14,022 nucleotides of DNA from CAKSFT01 sp045603125. GTDB lineage: Bacteria > Bacillota > Clostridia > UBA1381. The stretch covers positions 1-14,022 of the forward strand of contig JAZULN010000090.1 in NCBI GenBank assembly GCA_045603125.1, written 5' to 3'. Both the position numbers and the translations under genes were made by a program. Shown one piece after another: positions 6,511-12,975 of the stretch (the first letter of the stretch is position 1; the number at the start of each line of letters is the position of its first letter). The notes beneath the pieces were generated by a model that searched no databases, was not told the origin of the DNA, and saw only the letters and a program-made list of their open reading frames with translations.

Positions 6511-6541
6511 TATTATCAACAAAATACTTTTGAATTATGAA
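6511..6541 (-). promoter_or_regulatory. Possible sigma-G/F-type sporulation promoter of spoVAC
   Basis: Minus strand: TTCATA (6536-6541), an 18-nt spacer, GATAATA (6511-6517). This partly resembles the sigma-G consensus (TGAATA-like -35 and CATACTA-like -10). It sits 23 nt upstream of the start codon. The match is imperfect and the region is AT-rich, so it is tentative; it is proposed because spoVA genes are normally forespore-expressed. Confidence 0.3.
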
Positions 6542-6577
6542 TAAAAAATTAAATTTAGCCAATTCGCCATTATCCCC

Positions 6578-6606
6578 TTGAAAATAATTTGGTTTTGATA
6601 TATAAT
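6578..6606 (+). promoter_or_regulatory. Sigma-A promoter of yqhQ-prmC
   Basis: TTGAAA -35 (6578-6583), 17-nt spacer, consensus TATAAT -10 (6601-6606). Transcription would begin near 6613, giving a roughly 50-nt leader that holds a gaggt ribosome binding site before the ATG at 6662. It is divergent from spoVAC. Confidence 0.8.
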
Positions 6607-6661
6607 TGTTGCATTAGGAATTTTATAATAAATATTATAACAATAGAATGAGGTATAAAAA

Positions 6662-7630
6662 ATGAATAAAAATAAAGAACATATAACATCAATCGGCGGT
6701 CAGGCGGTTATGGAAGGGGTTATGATGAGAGGCCCACACAAAACCGCAGTGGCTGTTAGAAAGCCCGACAAGGAAATTGTCTTAAAAGTTGACGATAACG
6801 GTACAAAAAAGAAAAACTTTTTCTTAAAACTTCCCATAATCAGGGGTTGTGTAAATTTTATTGGCTCACTGGTAGTTGGTATGAAGGCACTTATGTATTC
6901 GGCAGAGTTTATAGATTTAGAAGATGACGAGGCCGAAGAAAGCAAGTTTGACAAGTGGTTAAACGATAAGTTTGGAGATAAAGTCAAGGACATAGTTATC
7001 TATGTATCCATCGTTCTGTCCCTTTTCTTATCGGTCGGGCTGTTTATACTACTCCCCACACTTTTAGCAGATTTTATCGGTTGGATATTCTCACTCACTC
7101 CCGCTGATTTCATATCTGATGCAAAAATCTTTCGCCCAATTGTGGAAGGTGTTTCCAGAATGGTGATATTTATTGCATATTTATCACTAACATCTTTGTT
7201 GCCCGACATAAGACGCGTATTTGAATATCACGGTGCTGAACATAAAACCATTGCATGTTACGAAGCGGGCGAGGAATTAACAGTTGAAAATGTAAAAAAA
7301 CACTCAAGACTTCATCCAAGATGCGGCACAAGTTTTCTATTATTTGTTATGATTATAAGTATTATAATCTTTTCACTCTTGCCACAAGCACCAAACATAT
7401 TTATTAAAGTTTTAATGCGACTTGCACTTTTACCGGTTGTAGCAGGCCTTTCTTATGAGATTATAAAGCTTGCCGGCAGAAGTAAAAATTCATGCGTAAG
7501 AGTTTTAACAAAGCCGGGACTCTGGCTACAAAAAATAACCACACGCGAACCCGACGAATCACAAATCGAGGTGGCAATAGAATCGATGAAGGCAGTTATT
7601 CCCGAAAACTCGGAGGATGACAGATGGTAA
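6662..7630 (+). CDS. yqhQ: DUF1385 membrane protein YqhQ
   Basis: A 322-residue protein with the DUF1385 hallmarks: IGGQAVMEGVMMRGP at 11-25, FEYHGAEHKTIACYEAGE at 187-204, and HPRCGTSF at 218-225. Hydrophobic segments lie at about 110-140, 165-181, 224-241 and 249-267, giving a polytopic membrane protein with conserved polar motifs between them. The conserved histidines and cysteine hint at a metal or redox site, but the function is unknown. In many Firmicutes yqhQ precedes prmC and prfA; here it overlaps prmC by 7 nt (ATGGTAA), so translation is likely coupled. It is the first gene after the promoter at 6578-6606. Confidence 0.93.
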   Translation: MNKNKEHITSIGGQAVMEGVMMRGPHKTAVAVRKPDKEIVLKVDDNGTKKKNFFLKLPIIRGCVNFIGSLVVGMKALMYSAEFIDLEDDEAEESKFDKWLNDKFGDKVKDIVIYVSIVLSLFLSVGLFILLPTLLADFIGWIFSLTPADFISDAKIFRPIVEGVSRMVIFIAYLSLTSLLPDIRRVFEYHGAEHKTIACYEAGEELTVENVKKHSRLHPRCGTSFLLFVMIISIIIFSLLPQAPNIFIKVLMRLALLPVVAGLSYEIIKLAGRSKNSCVRVLTKPGLWLQKITTREPDESQIEVAIESMKAVIPENSEDDRW

Positions 7631-8475
7631 TAAAGGATTTGATTATTAAAATTTCCAATGATTTTAATAATCATTTTGTAGATAATGCTTTATTTGAGGC
7701 AAATTTAATCGTAAAAACCGTTTTAAATCTCTCCTCTTTAGATGTTGTTTTAAAAGGGAAAGAAACGGTTTTAGATGAAGATTTAAAAATAATCGAAGGA
7801 TATTCCAAAAGGCGAATTTCGGGCGAGCCTCTACAATATATTTTAGGTACTCAAGAATTTATGGGCTTGGAATTTCGAGTAAATCCTTCGGTTTTAATAC
7901 CCCGGGGCGATACCGAAATTTTAGTTGAACACATTTTAGAGCATTTTGGCGGAAAACCGATTAACGTTCTTGATTTATGTACGGGCTCGGGTTGTATTGC
8001 AATATCTTTAGCACACTTTAATAAAAATGCACTTGTTACTGCAGTTGATATTTCCCACGACGCCATAGAGTGCGCAAAGGAAAATGCAAGAAATTTAGGG
8101 GTTTCAGACAGGGTTTCCTTTCGGGTCGATGACATATTCTCCATGGATTTTTTCGGGAAGTTTGATTTGATAGTATCCAACCCGCCGTATATAGAGAGCG
8201 AGGTTATTCCCACTCTTTCGGGGACAGTAAAAGATTTTGAACCACTTTCTGCTTTAGACGGCGGAGCTGACGGACTTAAATTTTATAGATTTATCACAAA
8301 AATCTCACCGAGACTTTTAAATAAAAACGGGCTATTAGCCTTCGAAATCGGATATAACCAAAAAGATGCGGTTGTAAGTATATTGGAAGATTCATTTTGT
8401 AATATAAATACAATAAAAGACTACGGAAATTGCGACCGGGTGGTCAGTGGTATTTTAAAAGACGGATTAAAATAA
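7624..8475 (+). CDS. prmC: Peptide chain release factor N5-glutamine methyltransferase
   Basis: A 283-residue PrmC/HemK protein. It has the N-terminal helical domain (about 1-75, with the GEPLQYILGTQEFMG hinge at 67-81). A class I methyltransferase domain follows, with the SAM-binding motif DLCTGSGC (117-124), the acidic end of beta-2 (AVDIS, 140-144) and the catalytic NPPY (186-189). It methylates the GGQ glutamine of release factors RF1 and RF2, aiding translation termination. The ATG lies within the end of yqhQ, with GGAGG 7 nt before it. Unusually for Firmicutes, prfA (RF1) does not follow; the next gene is convergent. A 17-nt palindrome (cggatta-aaa-taatccg, 8463-8479) spans the stop codon and has no T-run. 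Confidence 0.96.
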   Translation: MVIKDLIIKISNDFNNHFVDNALFEANLIVKTVLNLSSLDVVLKGKETVLDEDLKIIEGYSKRRISGEPLQYILGTQEFMGLEFRVNPSVLIPRGDTEILVEHILEHFGGKPINVLDLCTGSGCIAISLAHFNKNALVTAVDISHDAIECAKENARNLGVSDRVSFRVDDIFSMDFFGKFDLIVSNPPYIESEVIPTLSGTVKDFEPLSALDGGADGLKFYRFITKISPRLLNKNGLLAFEIGYNQKDAVVSILEDSFCNINTIKDYGNCDRVVSGILKDGLK

Positions 8476-8482
8476 TCCGCCT

Positions 8483-8677
8483 CAGACTGCCGAAAAAGTC
8501 GTTCTACCGCAAGCAAATTATTAAGTAATGAAAAACATAGAATTTTTAAACATAAAACGGCAAGAAAATATAAAAGTTTCTTGCCGTTCGTTGCTTTTTT
8601 CCAATTTAAACTCTGCCGTACCATCGTACGCCGACGAATATAAATTGAAAAAATATAACTTCCTTTTTCGACCTCTG
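8483..8677. repeat. Intergenic block bounded by imperfect inverted repeats (MITE-like candidate)
   Basis: The left end reads cagactgccgaaaaag (8483-8498) and the right end, read on the opposite strand, cagaggtcgaaaaag (8663-8677). These match as inverted repeats with a single-base gap and few differences. The roughly 195 bp between them hold a 12-bp hairpin (8556-8588), the palindromic tract ccatcgtacgccgacg, and no convincing gene. A short non-autonomous element or a dispersed intergenic repeat would look like this. No clear target-site duplication is visible. It fills the whole space between the convergent prmC and HPr-like genes. The element call is inference; only the inverted repeats are observed. 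Confidence 0.4.
8556..8600. terminator. Hairpin terminator between convergent prmC and HPr-like gene
   Basis: A perfect 12-bp stem, aacggcaagaaa (8556-8567) / tttcttgccgtt (8577-8588), with a 9-nt loop. On the plus strand a run of six T follows at 8595-8600 after a 6-nt gap, serving prmC. On the minus strand TTTATGTTT follows, a weaker terminator for the HPr-like gene. It probably works in both directions. Confidence 0.65.
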
Positions 8678-8681
8678 CCAT

Positions 8682-8945
8682 TTATAAATTTTCTTCAAAA
8701 AAAGCTTTTAACTCTTTATATGCTATATCCTCGTCAGAGCCGTCAATAGAAATTTCCACGCTATCTCCACCTTTTACTCCAAGTCCCATAACTCCAAAAA
8801 TCTTATCCGCGTCAGCTGATTTTTGGTTTTTTAAATTTTTAATTATAACCTTACTTTTAAACTCCCCTGCTTTTTTTACCAAAACTCCCGCCGGTCTTGC
8901 ATGAATCCCAAGGTCATCTGTGATTTTATATTCAAATTTTTTCAT
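8682..8945 (-). CDS. HPr family phosphocarrier protein, lacking the regulatory serine
   Basis: An 87-residue HPr-fold protein. The active-site loop GIHARPAG holds the phospho-accepting His15 with Arg17, as in PTS HPr, so phosphotransfer from enzyme I is expected. The second helix region reads ADADKIFGVMGLGV: the residue where Firmicute HPr has Ser46 (before I-x-G-V-M) is Lys48 here, so HPr kinase regulation looks absent. Ser52 of standard HPr is glycine. It could be a PTS carrier outside catabolite control, or a specialised HPr paralogue; no enzyme I or sugar transporter is in view. The ATG at 8945 has AGGAG 8 nt upstream; an in-frame GTG at 8954 overlaps that site and is rejected. It stands alone and converges on prmC. 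Confidence 0.88.
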   Translation of the reverse strand: MKKFEYKITDDLGIHARPAGVLVKKAGEFKSKVIIKNLKNQKSADADKIFGVMGLGVKGGDSVEISIDGSDEDIAYKELKAFFEENL

Positions 8946-8953
8946 CCATATCA

Positions 8954-8958
8954 CTCCT
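8954..8958 (-). promoter_or_regulatory. Start-deciding ribosome binding site of the HPr-like gene
   Basis: AGGAG on the minus strand, 8 nt before the ATG at 8945. The competing GTG (8954-8952) overlaps it, so the ATG is the likely start and gives standard HPr numbering with His15. Confidence 0.7.
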
Positions 8959-9043
8959 GAATTTAAATTTTTTTGATATAAATTTTAGTATTTTCAAAAA
9001 TTTTATATCTATTCAGAAAATAAAATATTAAACATATTGTAAA

Positions 9044-9070
9044 TAAATAAAAAAAGTCTTTTTTTATTTA
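9044..9070. repeat. AT-only perfect palindrome in the divergent HPr/clpE intergenic region
   Basis: The arms taaataaaaaaa (9044-9055) and tttttttattta (9059-9070) pair perfectly around gtc. It lies immediately upstream of the clpE -10, covering the place where the -35 should be. It could be an operator, a terminator-like hairpin, or just an A/T-tract coincidence in AT-rich DNA. Confidence 0.55.
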
Positions 9071-9078
9071 AACTTTTA

Positions 9079-9087
9079 TGATATAAT
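9079..9087 (+). promoter_or_regulatory. Extended -10 promoter of the clpE-met operon
   Basis: TGATATAAT gives a consensus TATAAT (9082-9087) preceded by TG plus one base. The expected -35 region (about 9059-9064) is only a T-run, so the extended -10 probably carries recognition. Transcription would start near 9094. The leader is about 40 nt with an AAAGGAGA site (9116-9123) before the ATG at 9133. No CtsR-like or CIRCE operator is visible. Confidence 0.6.
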
Positions 9088-9132
9088 ACCATGATGAAAT
9101 ATTGTTTTTAAAATCAAAGGAGATTTGAATAT

Positions 9133-11451
9133 ATGAATATGACACTTTGTTCCAGATGCGGAGTAAACCCCGCTGTTCTTTTCATCACTAAGATGGAAGG
9201 CGACAAAACAACAAATGAAGGGCTATGCCTTGCATGTGCTAAAAAGCTTGGTATCGCACCAATCGACAATATGATGGCACAGCTCGGTATCAGCGATGAG
9301 GATATCGAAAATCTAAATAATGAGATGTCGGAGTTTATGAATAACATCGACGAAAATGCATCCCCCGAAGAATTACAGGATATGCTTCAGGAACTATCGG
9401 GTGGCGACGCTGACGAAGGCGGTGCTGCAACCGCACCTTTGGGATTTTTATCAAATATGTTTAAAAAGCCCGATTCCAATGGTGAAAAACCGGGAAACGA
9501 TACAATGAAGAAAGACCAAAAAGGACATGACAAGAAAAAATCTAAGAAAAAGTCAATGCTTGATACCTATGGCACAAATCTTACAGAAAAAGCGGCTTTG
9601 GGTAAAGTTGACAGAGTTATAAACCGCCACGACGAGATTGACCGTGTTATTCAGATTCTAAACAGACGCACCAAAAATAACCCTGTTATCTTAGGCGAGC
9701 CGGGTGTTGGTAAAACCGCCATTGCAGAAGGTCTTGCCTGTAGAATCTATGAAAAAAACGTTCCGCCAAAGTTACTTGGATATCAATTATATCTTTTGGA
9801 CTTTACCGCCCTTGTTGCCGGCACACAATTTCGTGGTCAGTTTGAGGCAAGACTAAAGAGTGTTTTAAATGAAGCATCGGAAGCGGGAAATGTTATACTT
9901 GTAATCGACGAAATCCACAATATTGTAGCCGCAGGAGATGCCGAAGGTGCAATGAGTGCTGCAAACATACTAAAGCCGGCACTTGCCCGTGGAGAAATTC
10001 AGATAATCGGTGCTACAACTCTTGCAGAATACAGAAAACACATTGAAAAAGACAGTGCATTAGAGCGACGTTTCCAACCGGTTTTAGTAGATGAGCCATC
10101 AGTTTCAGAGAGTATCGAAATCTTAAAAGGTATTCGTGACTATTACGAGGATTATCACAAGGTTACAATTTCTGATGAAATAATCGAGCAGGCGGCAAAG
10201 CTATCGGAACGCTATATTACCGAGCGTTTTCTCCCCGATAAAGCCATCGACGTTATAGACGAGGCAGGATCAAGAGTTAATTTAAAAAACACCGCTTTAT
10301 ATAACGTAACCATGATAAAAAGTAAACTTGCAAAAATTGATGATGAGTCAAACCTTGCAGCCCAAGACGAAGATTACGAAAAGGTTGCAAAATTAAAATC
10401 AGAGCAAATCAGGTTAACAGAAGAACTAAAGGTTGAAGAGGAAAAATCCAAGGATTCACATATAACCTTTGATGATATTGCGGCAGTAATCGAGGGCTGG
10501 ACAAAAATACCTGTGCATAAACTCACCGAAGATGAGGCTACAAAGCTATTAAATTTAGAAGAACGCATCCATCAACGTGTAATTGGACAAGAGGATGCAG
10601 TAGAAGCAGTATCTCGTGCAATAAGGAGAGGCCGCGCCGATATATCCACTGAAAAACGACCCGTTTCATTTATCTTTGCAGGGCCTACAGGTGTCGGTAA
10701 AACCGAGCTTGTAAAGACTATAGCTGAGGTTATGTTTGATAATGAAGACGCACTAATCAGGTTTGATATGTCGGAATATATGGAAAAGCACTCGGTTTCA
10801 AAGCTAATCGGCTCACCTCCCGGATATGTGGGTTATGATGATGCCGGACTTTTAACCGAAAAGGTCAGAAGAAAACCATATTCTGTTATTTTATTAGATG
10901 AAATCGAAAAGGCACATCCTGATGTATTCAACCTTTTCCTTCAAATTTTAGATGACGGCAGAGTGTCTGACAGTCACGGAAAAATTGTAAATTTTGAAAA
11001 TACAATAATTGTTATGACTACCAATGCCGGCTCGGAATTTAAAGGCAACGCTTTAGGTTTTGGTGCTGACAATACGCTTACTTTAGCCGACAACGTGGAT
11101 AAGAGCTTAAAGTCACATTTCAGACCGGAATTTTTAAACAGAATCGACGAGATTGTAAGCTTTAAGCCACTAACTAAAGATGAATTAAGAAAAATTATTG
11201 ATTTACTTTTAAATAAAATTTCAAAAAAGCTTGCCGAGAAAAACATCACTCTTACCCTTTCTGATTCTGCCAAAGATGTAATTTTAGAAAAAGGATATGA
11301 TGTAAAATACGGGGCAAGACCACTAAAGCGTGCAATCCAGACCCTTTTGGAGGATAAGCTTGCCAAACTCTCACTTTTAGGCGAAATTAAAGAAAACAAA
11401 ACCGTAAACGTCGAAGGTAAAGATAAAGAACTCGAAATTACTGTAATGTAA
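9133..11451 (+). CDS. clpE: ClpE-like ATP-dependent Clp protease ATP-binding subunit with N-terminal zinc finger
   Basis: A 772-residue Hsp100/Clp unfoldase. In place of the double Clp-N domain it has a CX2C...CX2C zinc finger (C6, C9, C32, C35), as in ClpE and McsA. An acidic helical stretch follows (about 45-95), then a Lys-rich linker (about 111-142). AAA+ domain 1 has Walker A GEPGVGKT (188-195) and Walker B VILVIDE (254-260). A short UVR-like coiled middle region lies at about 411-440. AAA+ domain 2 has Walker A GPTGVGKT (517-524) and Walker B VILLDE (585-590). The LGF tripeptide (641-643) is the expected ClpP-docking loop. It should feed unfolded proteins to ClpP. It is longer than Bacillus ClpE because of the N-terminal linker. 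The gene heads a unit with metF 9 nt downstream. Confidence 0.92.
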   Translation: MNMTLCSRCGVNPAVLFITKMEGDKTTNEGLCLACAKKLGIAPIDNMMAQLGISDEDIENLNNEMSEFMNNIDENASPEELQDMLQELSGGDADEGGAATAPLGFLSNMFKKPDSNGEKPGNDTMKKDQKGHDKKKSKKKSMLDTYGTNLTEKAALGKVDRVINRHDEIDRVIQILNRRTKNNPVILGEPGVGKTAIAEGLACRIYEKNVPPKLLGYQLYLLDFTALVAGTQFRGQFEARLKSVLNEASEAGNVILVIDEIHNIVAAGDAEGAMSAANILKPALARGEIQIIGATTLAEYRKHIEKDSALERRFQPVLVDEPSVSESIEILKGIRDYYEDYHKVTISDEIIEQAAKLSERYITERFLPDKAIDVIDEAGSRVNLKNTALYNVTMIKSKLAKIDDESNLAAQDEDYEKVAKLKSEQIRLTEELKVEEEKSKDSHITFDDIAAVIEGWTKIPVHKLTEDEATKLLNLEERIHQRVIGQEDAVEAVSRAIRRGRADISTEKRPVSFIFAGPTGVGKTELVKTIAEVMFDNEDALIRFDMSEYMEKHSVSKLIGSPPGYVGYDDAGLLTEKVRRKPYSVILLDEIEKAHPDVFNLFLQILDDGRVSDSHGKIVNFENTIIVMTTNAGSEFKGNALGFGADNTLTLADNVDKSLKSHFRPEFLNRIDEIVSFKPLTKDELRKIIDLLLNKISKKLAEKNITLTLSDSAKDVILEKGYDVKYGARPLKRAIQTLLEDKLAKLSLLGEIKENKTVNVEGKDKELEITVM

Positions 11452-11460
11452 GGTGATAAA

Positions 11461-12309
11461 ATGAAAATTTCTGAAATTTACAAATCAAAAAAACAACCTG
11501 TTTCTTTTGAGATATTCCCACCAAAAGGGGATTTGAGTATTAAGGAATTATCGGATATTCTATCAAAATTAACTGCTCTTTCCCCCGATTTTATAAGTGT
11601 TACCTGTTCTGCCGGTGGAAGTGGTAATTCAGACCGCACCTCCACCGTGGCATCGATGGTTAAAAACACCTATAATACCGACGCCGTGGCTCACCTTACC
11701 TGCATAAACTCTACAAAAGCTGAAATCGATGCCATGTGCGACACCTTCAAAGCCGAAGGCATCGAAAATGTTTTAGCCCTTCGCGGCGATATTCGGGATG
11801 ATATGAAAACCGATTTTTCTCATTCATCAGACCTGATACCCATTTTAAAAGAAAAGGGGTTCTGCGTTGGTGCTGCATGCTATCCTGAGGGACATATAAC
11901 CTCGGAAAGTCCAGAAAAAGATTGGGAATTTATGCGATTAAAAGAGGATTTGGGAGCTGACTTTTTTGTTAGTCAATTATTTTTTGACAATTCAGCCTTT
12001 TATAAATTTCTTGACGCAACTGAAAAGCTCGGTATAAAATCACCGATAATCCCCGGAATTATGCCGTTTTTGAGTCAAGCTCAGATTTCTCGTATGATTT
12101 TTATGTGCGGTGCATCTCTTCCCTCTGAAATTATAAAGCTTTTGAATAAATACGCTGACAATCCTGAAGATTTAAAGAAAGCCGGTATCGATTATTCATC
12201 AAAGCAAATTATTGATCTTTTGGATAACGGTGTTTCGGGAATACATATCTACACTATGAATAATTCTGAAATTGCAAGGTATAACGTGGAGAGAATAAGG
12301 AGCAGATAA
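11461..12309 (+). CDS. metF: Methylenetetrahydrofolate reductase
   Basis: A 282-residue MetF TIM barrel. VSFEIFPPKG (14-23) carries the catalytic glutamate (E17); ISVTCSAGGSG (45-55), AHLTC (77-81) and ALRGD (106-110) form the FAD and folate-binding strands. The later segments PEGH and FFVSQLFFDN are typical. It reduces 5,10-methylene-THF to 5-methyl-THF, the methyl donor for the metH product downstream. An AAGGTGAT ribosome binding site fills the 9-nt gap after clpE, and the next gene begins at the base after its stop. There is no separate promoter, SAM riboswitch or T-box in front of it. No zinc-protein partner (MetV-like) is adjacent unless the next gene plays that part. Confidence 0.96.
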   Translation: MKISEIYKSKKQPVSFEIFPPKGDLSIKELSDILSKLTALSPDFISVTCSAGGSGNSDRTSTVASMVKNTYNTDAVAHLTCINSTKAEIDAMCDTFKAEGIENVLALRGDIRDDMKTDFSHSSDLIPILKEKGFCVGAACYPEGHITSESPEKDWEFMRLKEDLGADFFVSQLFFDNSAFYKFLDATEKLGIKSPIIPGIMPFLSQAQISRMIFMCGASLPSEIIKLLNKYADNPEDLKKAGIDYSSKQIIDLLDNGVSGIHIYTMNNSEIARYNVERIRSR

Positions 12310-12975
12310 ATGCAGTCTTTTAAAAAAGATGAGGTTTTAAGATATCTTGGATATTCGGGGCAGGAAATTCCATCAGGAATCAATGAAACTATCGACCGTT
12401 ATATGTCCGGTATTACCTCATTATGCCGACCAAAATATACATATATCGTCTCTGACACAAAAGTTTTTAAAGATCACATTAGCTTAGACGGTACAAGTCT
12501 GAAGCTTTTTGGAAATGATATTTTAAGGCATCTTCAGGGTTCAAAAAAATGCATAACCCTTGCCTGTACTATTGGTGCTGAGTTTGACAGAGAACTTATG
12601 AAGTTACAGGCAAAAAGCATGAGTGATGCCGTTATATTTGATGCTGTGGGCACAGCTTTTATTGAAAGATTTGCCGATGAATGTGAAGAAAAAATCCTTG
12701 CAACATTTATTGCGGACGGATTTTTTTCAAATTTTCGGTTTAGTGCCGGCTACGGCGATTTACCTATAACTCTTCAAAAAGATATAATTGCATGCCTTGA
12801 TGCTCCGAAAAAAATTGGGTTGACCGTTACTGACTCCGGGCTTTTGCTTCCTCAAAAAAGCATTACGGCATTTATTGGGATATTTGATACTCCCCAACAA
12901 AAACAAAAATCCAAGTGTGAAAATTGCTCTAAAAAAGATACATGTTTTATGAGAAAGGACGGAAAATGTCTGTGA
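12310..12975 (+). CDS. Stand-alone methionine synthase activation (Met_synt_B12) domain protein
   Basis: A 221-residue protein corresponding to the C-terminal reactivation domain of cobalamin-dependent MetH, here as a separate gene. The RFSAGYGDLP segment (143-152) matches the R-x-x-x-GY-x signature that contacts SAM, and SGLLLPQKSITAFIG (176-190) matches the later conserved stretch. The partner supplies SAM-dependent remethylation of oxidised cob(II)alamin on MetH. The C-terminal tail has four cysteines (C203, C206, C212, C220; CX2CX5CX7C) that suggest a metal or Fe-S site and are not part of the classical E. coli domain. It abuts metF directly (AAGGAG site inside metF) and overlaps metH by 10 nt, so it is coupled to both. 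Confidence 0.88.
   Translation: MQSFKKDEVLRYLGYSGQEIPSGINETIDRYMSGITSLCRPKYTYIVSDTKVFKDHISLDGTSLKLFGNDILRHLQGSKKCITLACTIGAEFDRELMKLQAKSMSDAVIFDAVGTAFIERFADECEEKILATFIADGFFSNFRFSAGYGDLPITLQKDIIACLDAPKKIGLTVTDSGLLLPQKSITAFIGIFDTPQQKQKSKCENCSKKDTCFMRKDGKCL

Noticed and set aside
8421..8681. An 86-codon minus-strand frame (begins MAEVEKG) across the prmC/HPr gap
   Set aside because: It overlaps the end of prmC, runs through the terminator hairpin and lies in the inverted-repeat block. It also shows no domain and no clear ribosome binding site, so I treat it as a chance frame in a repeat-like block.
8955..9060. A defined promoter for the HPr-like gene on the minus strand
   Set aside because: Many TATAAA- and TTTACA-like hexamers occur in this AT-rich stretch, but none pair at 16-18 nt spacing well enough to choose one.
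8955..9132. CtsR or CIRCE heat-shock operator in front of clpE
   Set aside because: I looked for GGTCAAA-type tandem heptamers and for the TTAGCACTC/GAGTGCTAA pair and saw neither; the AT palindrome has no likeness to them.
11400..11470. SAM riboswitch or T-box leader controlling metF-metH
   Set aside because: Only 9 nt separate clpE and metF, with no room for a leader RNA, and no such structure is seen upstream of clpE.
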